A DNA stretch of 64,000 nucleotides from Alphaproteobacteria bacterium (lineage in GTDB: Bacteria > Pseudomonadota > Alphaproteobacteria > Rs-D84): assembly GCA_015062495.1 (NCBI GenBank), contig SUUN01000002.1:223210-287209 (forward strand). The letters run 5' to 3'. Every line of letters starts with the position of its first letter. The first letter of the stretch is position 1. Under the pieces are notes generated by a model. The model saw only the letters and a list, made by a program, of their open reading frames with translations. It did not search any database and had not been told where the DNA came from. Position numbers and translations under genes: made by a program. Below are positions 62,393-64,000 of the stretch, piece after piece.

Positions 62393-62572
62393 AACGCAAC
62401 GCGTTTTAGAATCAAAATTGCCCTGGCAATTTTAAAGCCACGGATGAGCGGAACGCGAACGCAGTGGCGTGTCATTCCGACGCAGGTCGGAATCCAGGTA
62501 AATAGGTTGCGACGCAGTCGCCCAAAATGATATGTACCATAAGATAAAACGCAACGCGTTTTAGAATCAAAA
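62390..62572. repeat. Palindrome block bounded by 28-base direct repeats
   Basis: An identical 28-base sequence (TAAAACGCAACGCGTTTTAG...) stands at 62390-62417 and 62545-62572; each contains the palindrome AAAACGC-AAC-GCGTTTT. Between them lie AAAATTGCC-CT-GGCAATTTT, GCCAC...GTGGC, ATTCCGAC-GCAG-GTCGGAAT and GCGAC-GCA-GTCGC hairpins. Resembles a composite intergenic palindromic element; GCGAACGCAG is shared with 7538-7547. Confidence 0.65.
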
Positions 62573-62582
62573 CGAATAAAAA

Positions 62583-64000
62583 ATGCAAGACTATGATGTA
62601 ATCATTATCGGTGGTGGACATGCGGGCACGGAATCGGCCGCCGCGGCCGCCCGTCGTGGTGCGAAAACATTGTTGTTAACCATGGCACAATCTGACCTGG
62701 GGGCGTTGTCGTGTAACCCCAGTATTGGTGGCCCCGGCAAATCCCAGATGGTGGCGGAAATGGATGCGTTTGGTGGTGTTATGCCACGTGCCGCCGACCG
62801 CGCGGGGATTCATTGGCGCACATTGAACGCAACCCATGGCGCGGCGACGCGTGCCTTGCGTGCGCAAATCGACCGTGATTTATATCATAATGCGATTGTT
62901 GATATTTTGTCGGAATATAAAAATCTGGATGTTGTATTTGAACCGGTTGAATCTGTGGATTTAGAAAACGCAATCGTTAACAACAAATATCATGCGCGCG
63001 CAGTTGTTCTGACAACGGGAACATTTTTAAATGGCACGGTTACCCGTGGTGCGGAAAAAATTCCATCGGGCCGATTGATGGACGACGGCACATACCAAGA
63101 CGCCGACAAAAGCATATCAAATATTTTACAGAACGCGGGCTTTCATATGTTGCGCCTGAAAACGGGCACACCCGCGCGCATAAAACGCGATTCGATTGAT
63201 TTTTCCGTCTGTGAAATTCAACCCGGCGACACGCCCCACGATTGGTTTTCCGACGGCGACGAAAACAATAATTATGATGCGGTCTGCTATATCACACACA
63301 CGACCCAGGCCACGCACCAGATTATTCGTGACAACATCAAAAACGCGCCAATGTACAACGGCGACATTCGTGGCACTGGCCCGCGCTATTGCCCGAGTTT
63401 AGAAGACAAGGTTATGCGTTTCCCCGAACACACATCCCACCATGTGTTCCTTGAACCCGAAGGGTACAACAGCGACCTTATCTATCCCAATGGCATTTCC
63501 ACCAGTTTTGGCGCCGACATCCAGGACATCTGGATTCGTTCAATTCCGGGTCTGGAAAACTGCGAAATTGCGCGCTATGGCTATGCGATTGAATACGATG
63601 CGATTGACGCGCGCGCCCTGAATGATAAATTGCAGTCCAAAGATCACCCACACCTGTTTTTTGCGGGGCAAATCAACGGCACATCCGGATACGAAGAAGC
63701 GGCGGCCCAGGGCCTGGTCGCGGGGGCAAATGCTGCGGCGTTTGCGCTGAACCTGGCGTACCTGGAAATTGACCGCACAAATTCAATGATTGGGGTACTG
63801 ATTGACGACATAACAACATTGGGGGTTGATGAACCATATCGTATGTTCACATCGCGCGCGGAATATCGATTGTCGTTGCGGGCGGACAATGCGATTGCGC
63901 GCCTGGGCAAAATCGGTGTGGATTTGGGGTTAATTGACGCAGCGGCATACGAACGCAAATTGGCAGCGCGCGCCGACCAAATTGCCGAAAACGATAAATT
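62583..64000 (+). CDS. mnmG: tRNA uridine-5-carboxymethylaminomethyl synthesis protein MnmG, 3' end cut off
   Basis: 472 codons in the window, open to the end. FAD site DYDVIIIGGGHAGTESA, CNPSIGGPGKSQMVAEMDA, NATHGAATRALRAQIDR, TGTFLNGTV, KTGTPARI, GPRYCPSLEDKV and AGQINGTSGYEEAAAQGLVAG. With MnmE it modifies U34 of tRNAs. It follows the palindrome block with no strong ribosome site (AATAAAAA). Confidence 0.96.
   Translation, partial: MQDYDVIIIGGGHAGTESAAAAARRGAKTLLLTMAQSDLGALSCNPSIGGPGKSQMVAEMDAFGGVMPRAADRAGIHWRTLNATHGAATRALRAQIDRDLYHNAIVDILSEYKNLDVVFEPVESVDLENAIVNNKYHARAVVLTTGTFLNGTVTRGAEKIPSGRLMDDGTYQDADKSISNILQNAGFHMLRLKTGTPARIKRDSIDFSVCEIQPGDTPHDWFSDGDENNNYDAVCYITHTTQATHQIIRDNIKNAPMYNGDIRGTGPRYCPSLEDKVMRFPEHTSHHVFLEPEGYNSDLIYPNGISTSFGADIQDIWIRSIPGLENCEIARYGYAIEYDAIDARALNDKLQSKDHPHLFFAGQINGTSGYEEAAAQGLVAGANAAAFALNLAYLEIDRTNSMIGVLIDDITTLGVDEPYRMFTSRAEYRLSLRADNAIARLGKIGVDLGLIDAAAYERKLAARADQIAENDK

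Overview
The window reads as chromosomal DNA of an alphaproteobacterium, fairly AT-rich, with short intergenic gaps and many ATGA/TAATG gene junctions. The evidence for an alphaproteobacterium is an initiator tRNA of alphaproteobacterial type, an alphaproteobacterial SspB, an RpoH-type sigma factor, a DUF374-lpxK-lpxC lipid A cluster, and a virB3-virB4 pair standing apart from other vir genes, as in Rickettsiales. The lineage below class level is inference. A host- or gut-associated group with a modest genome (Rickettsiales/Holosporales-like, or the uncultured RF32-type gut lineage) fits best.

Layout. 1-2.8 kb: the end of a type IVb thin-pilus operon (PilO, PilP, GspE/PilQ-type ATPase), minus strand. 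2.8-7.1 kb: an outer-membrane barrel, a small lipoprotein, then the lipid A set (acyltransferase, lpxK, lpxC). 7.2-7.7 kb: initiator tRNA followed by decayed copies of its own 3' end. 7.7-11.7 kb: a barrel protein, a secreted HExxH protein, virB4 and virB3. 11.7-12.2 kb: an AT-rich tract with repeated TTTTCAACA-like boxes and a C-minus rpmJ. 12.2-15 kb: a half-length SufD-like protein, ychF, and a radical SAM gene between identical hairpins. 15-23.1 kb: dnaG, topA, rodA, mrdA, mreD, mreC. 23.2-27.2 kb: rpmI-rplT-pheS-pheT. 27.2-33.4 kb: dnaQ, uvrD-type helicase, sspB, recF, mreB, rnpA-yidD. 33.4-35.3 kb: accB-accC. 35.3-43.8 kb: an accessory and cell-surface stretch with a 742-residue Cys-rich secreted protein, a porin, rpoH, yfgM/bamB-like genes, tRNA-Val, unknown genes, an OmpA-type lipoprotein, a small Cys-rich secreted protein and a candidate structured RNA. 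43.8-49 kb: gpsA, a TPR protein, rsmG, parA-parB (with a parS-like site) and xseB. 49-57.6 kb: mutS, truB, rpsO, rpsT, plsY, an unknown exported protein, dprA and a divergent dnaA. 57.6-64 kb: a second tRNA-Val, a possible attenuator, metG, a small Cys protein, queH, fabD-fabG, a palindrome-rich repeat block and mnmG (cut by the window end).

Most content is housekeeping: envelope synthesis, cell shape, replication and partition, translation, fatty acid synthesis. The parts most worth a second look are non-coding. They are a ~240-nt structured RNA at 43.4-43.7 kb with its own promoter and terminator, a pseudoknot-capable leader with terminator before metG, tRNA 3'-end duplications after two tRNA genes, a dense set of TTTTCAACA boxes alongside a DnaA with an altered DNA-contact motif, and several genes that look leaderless.
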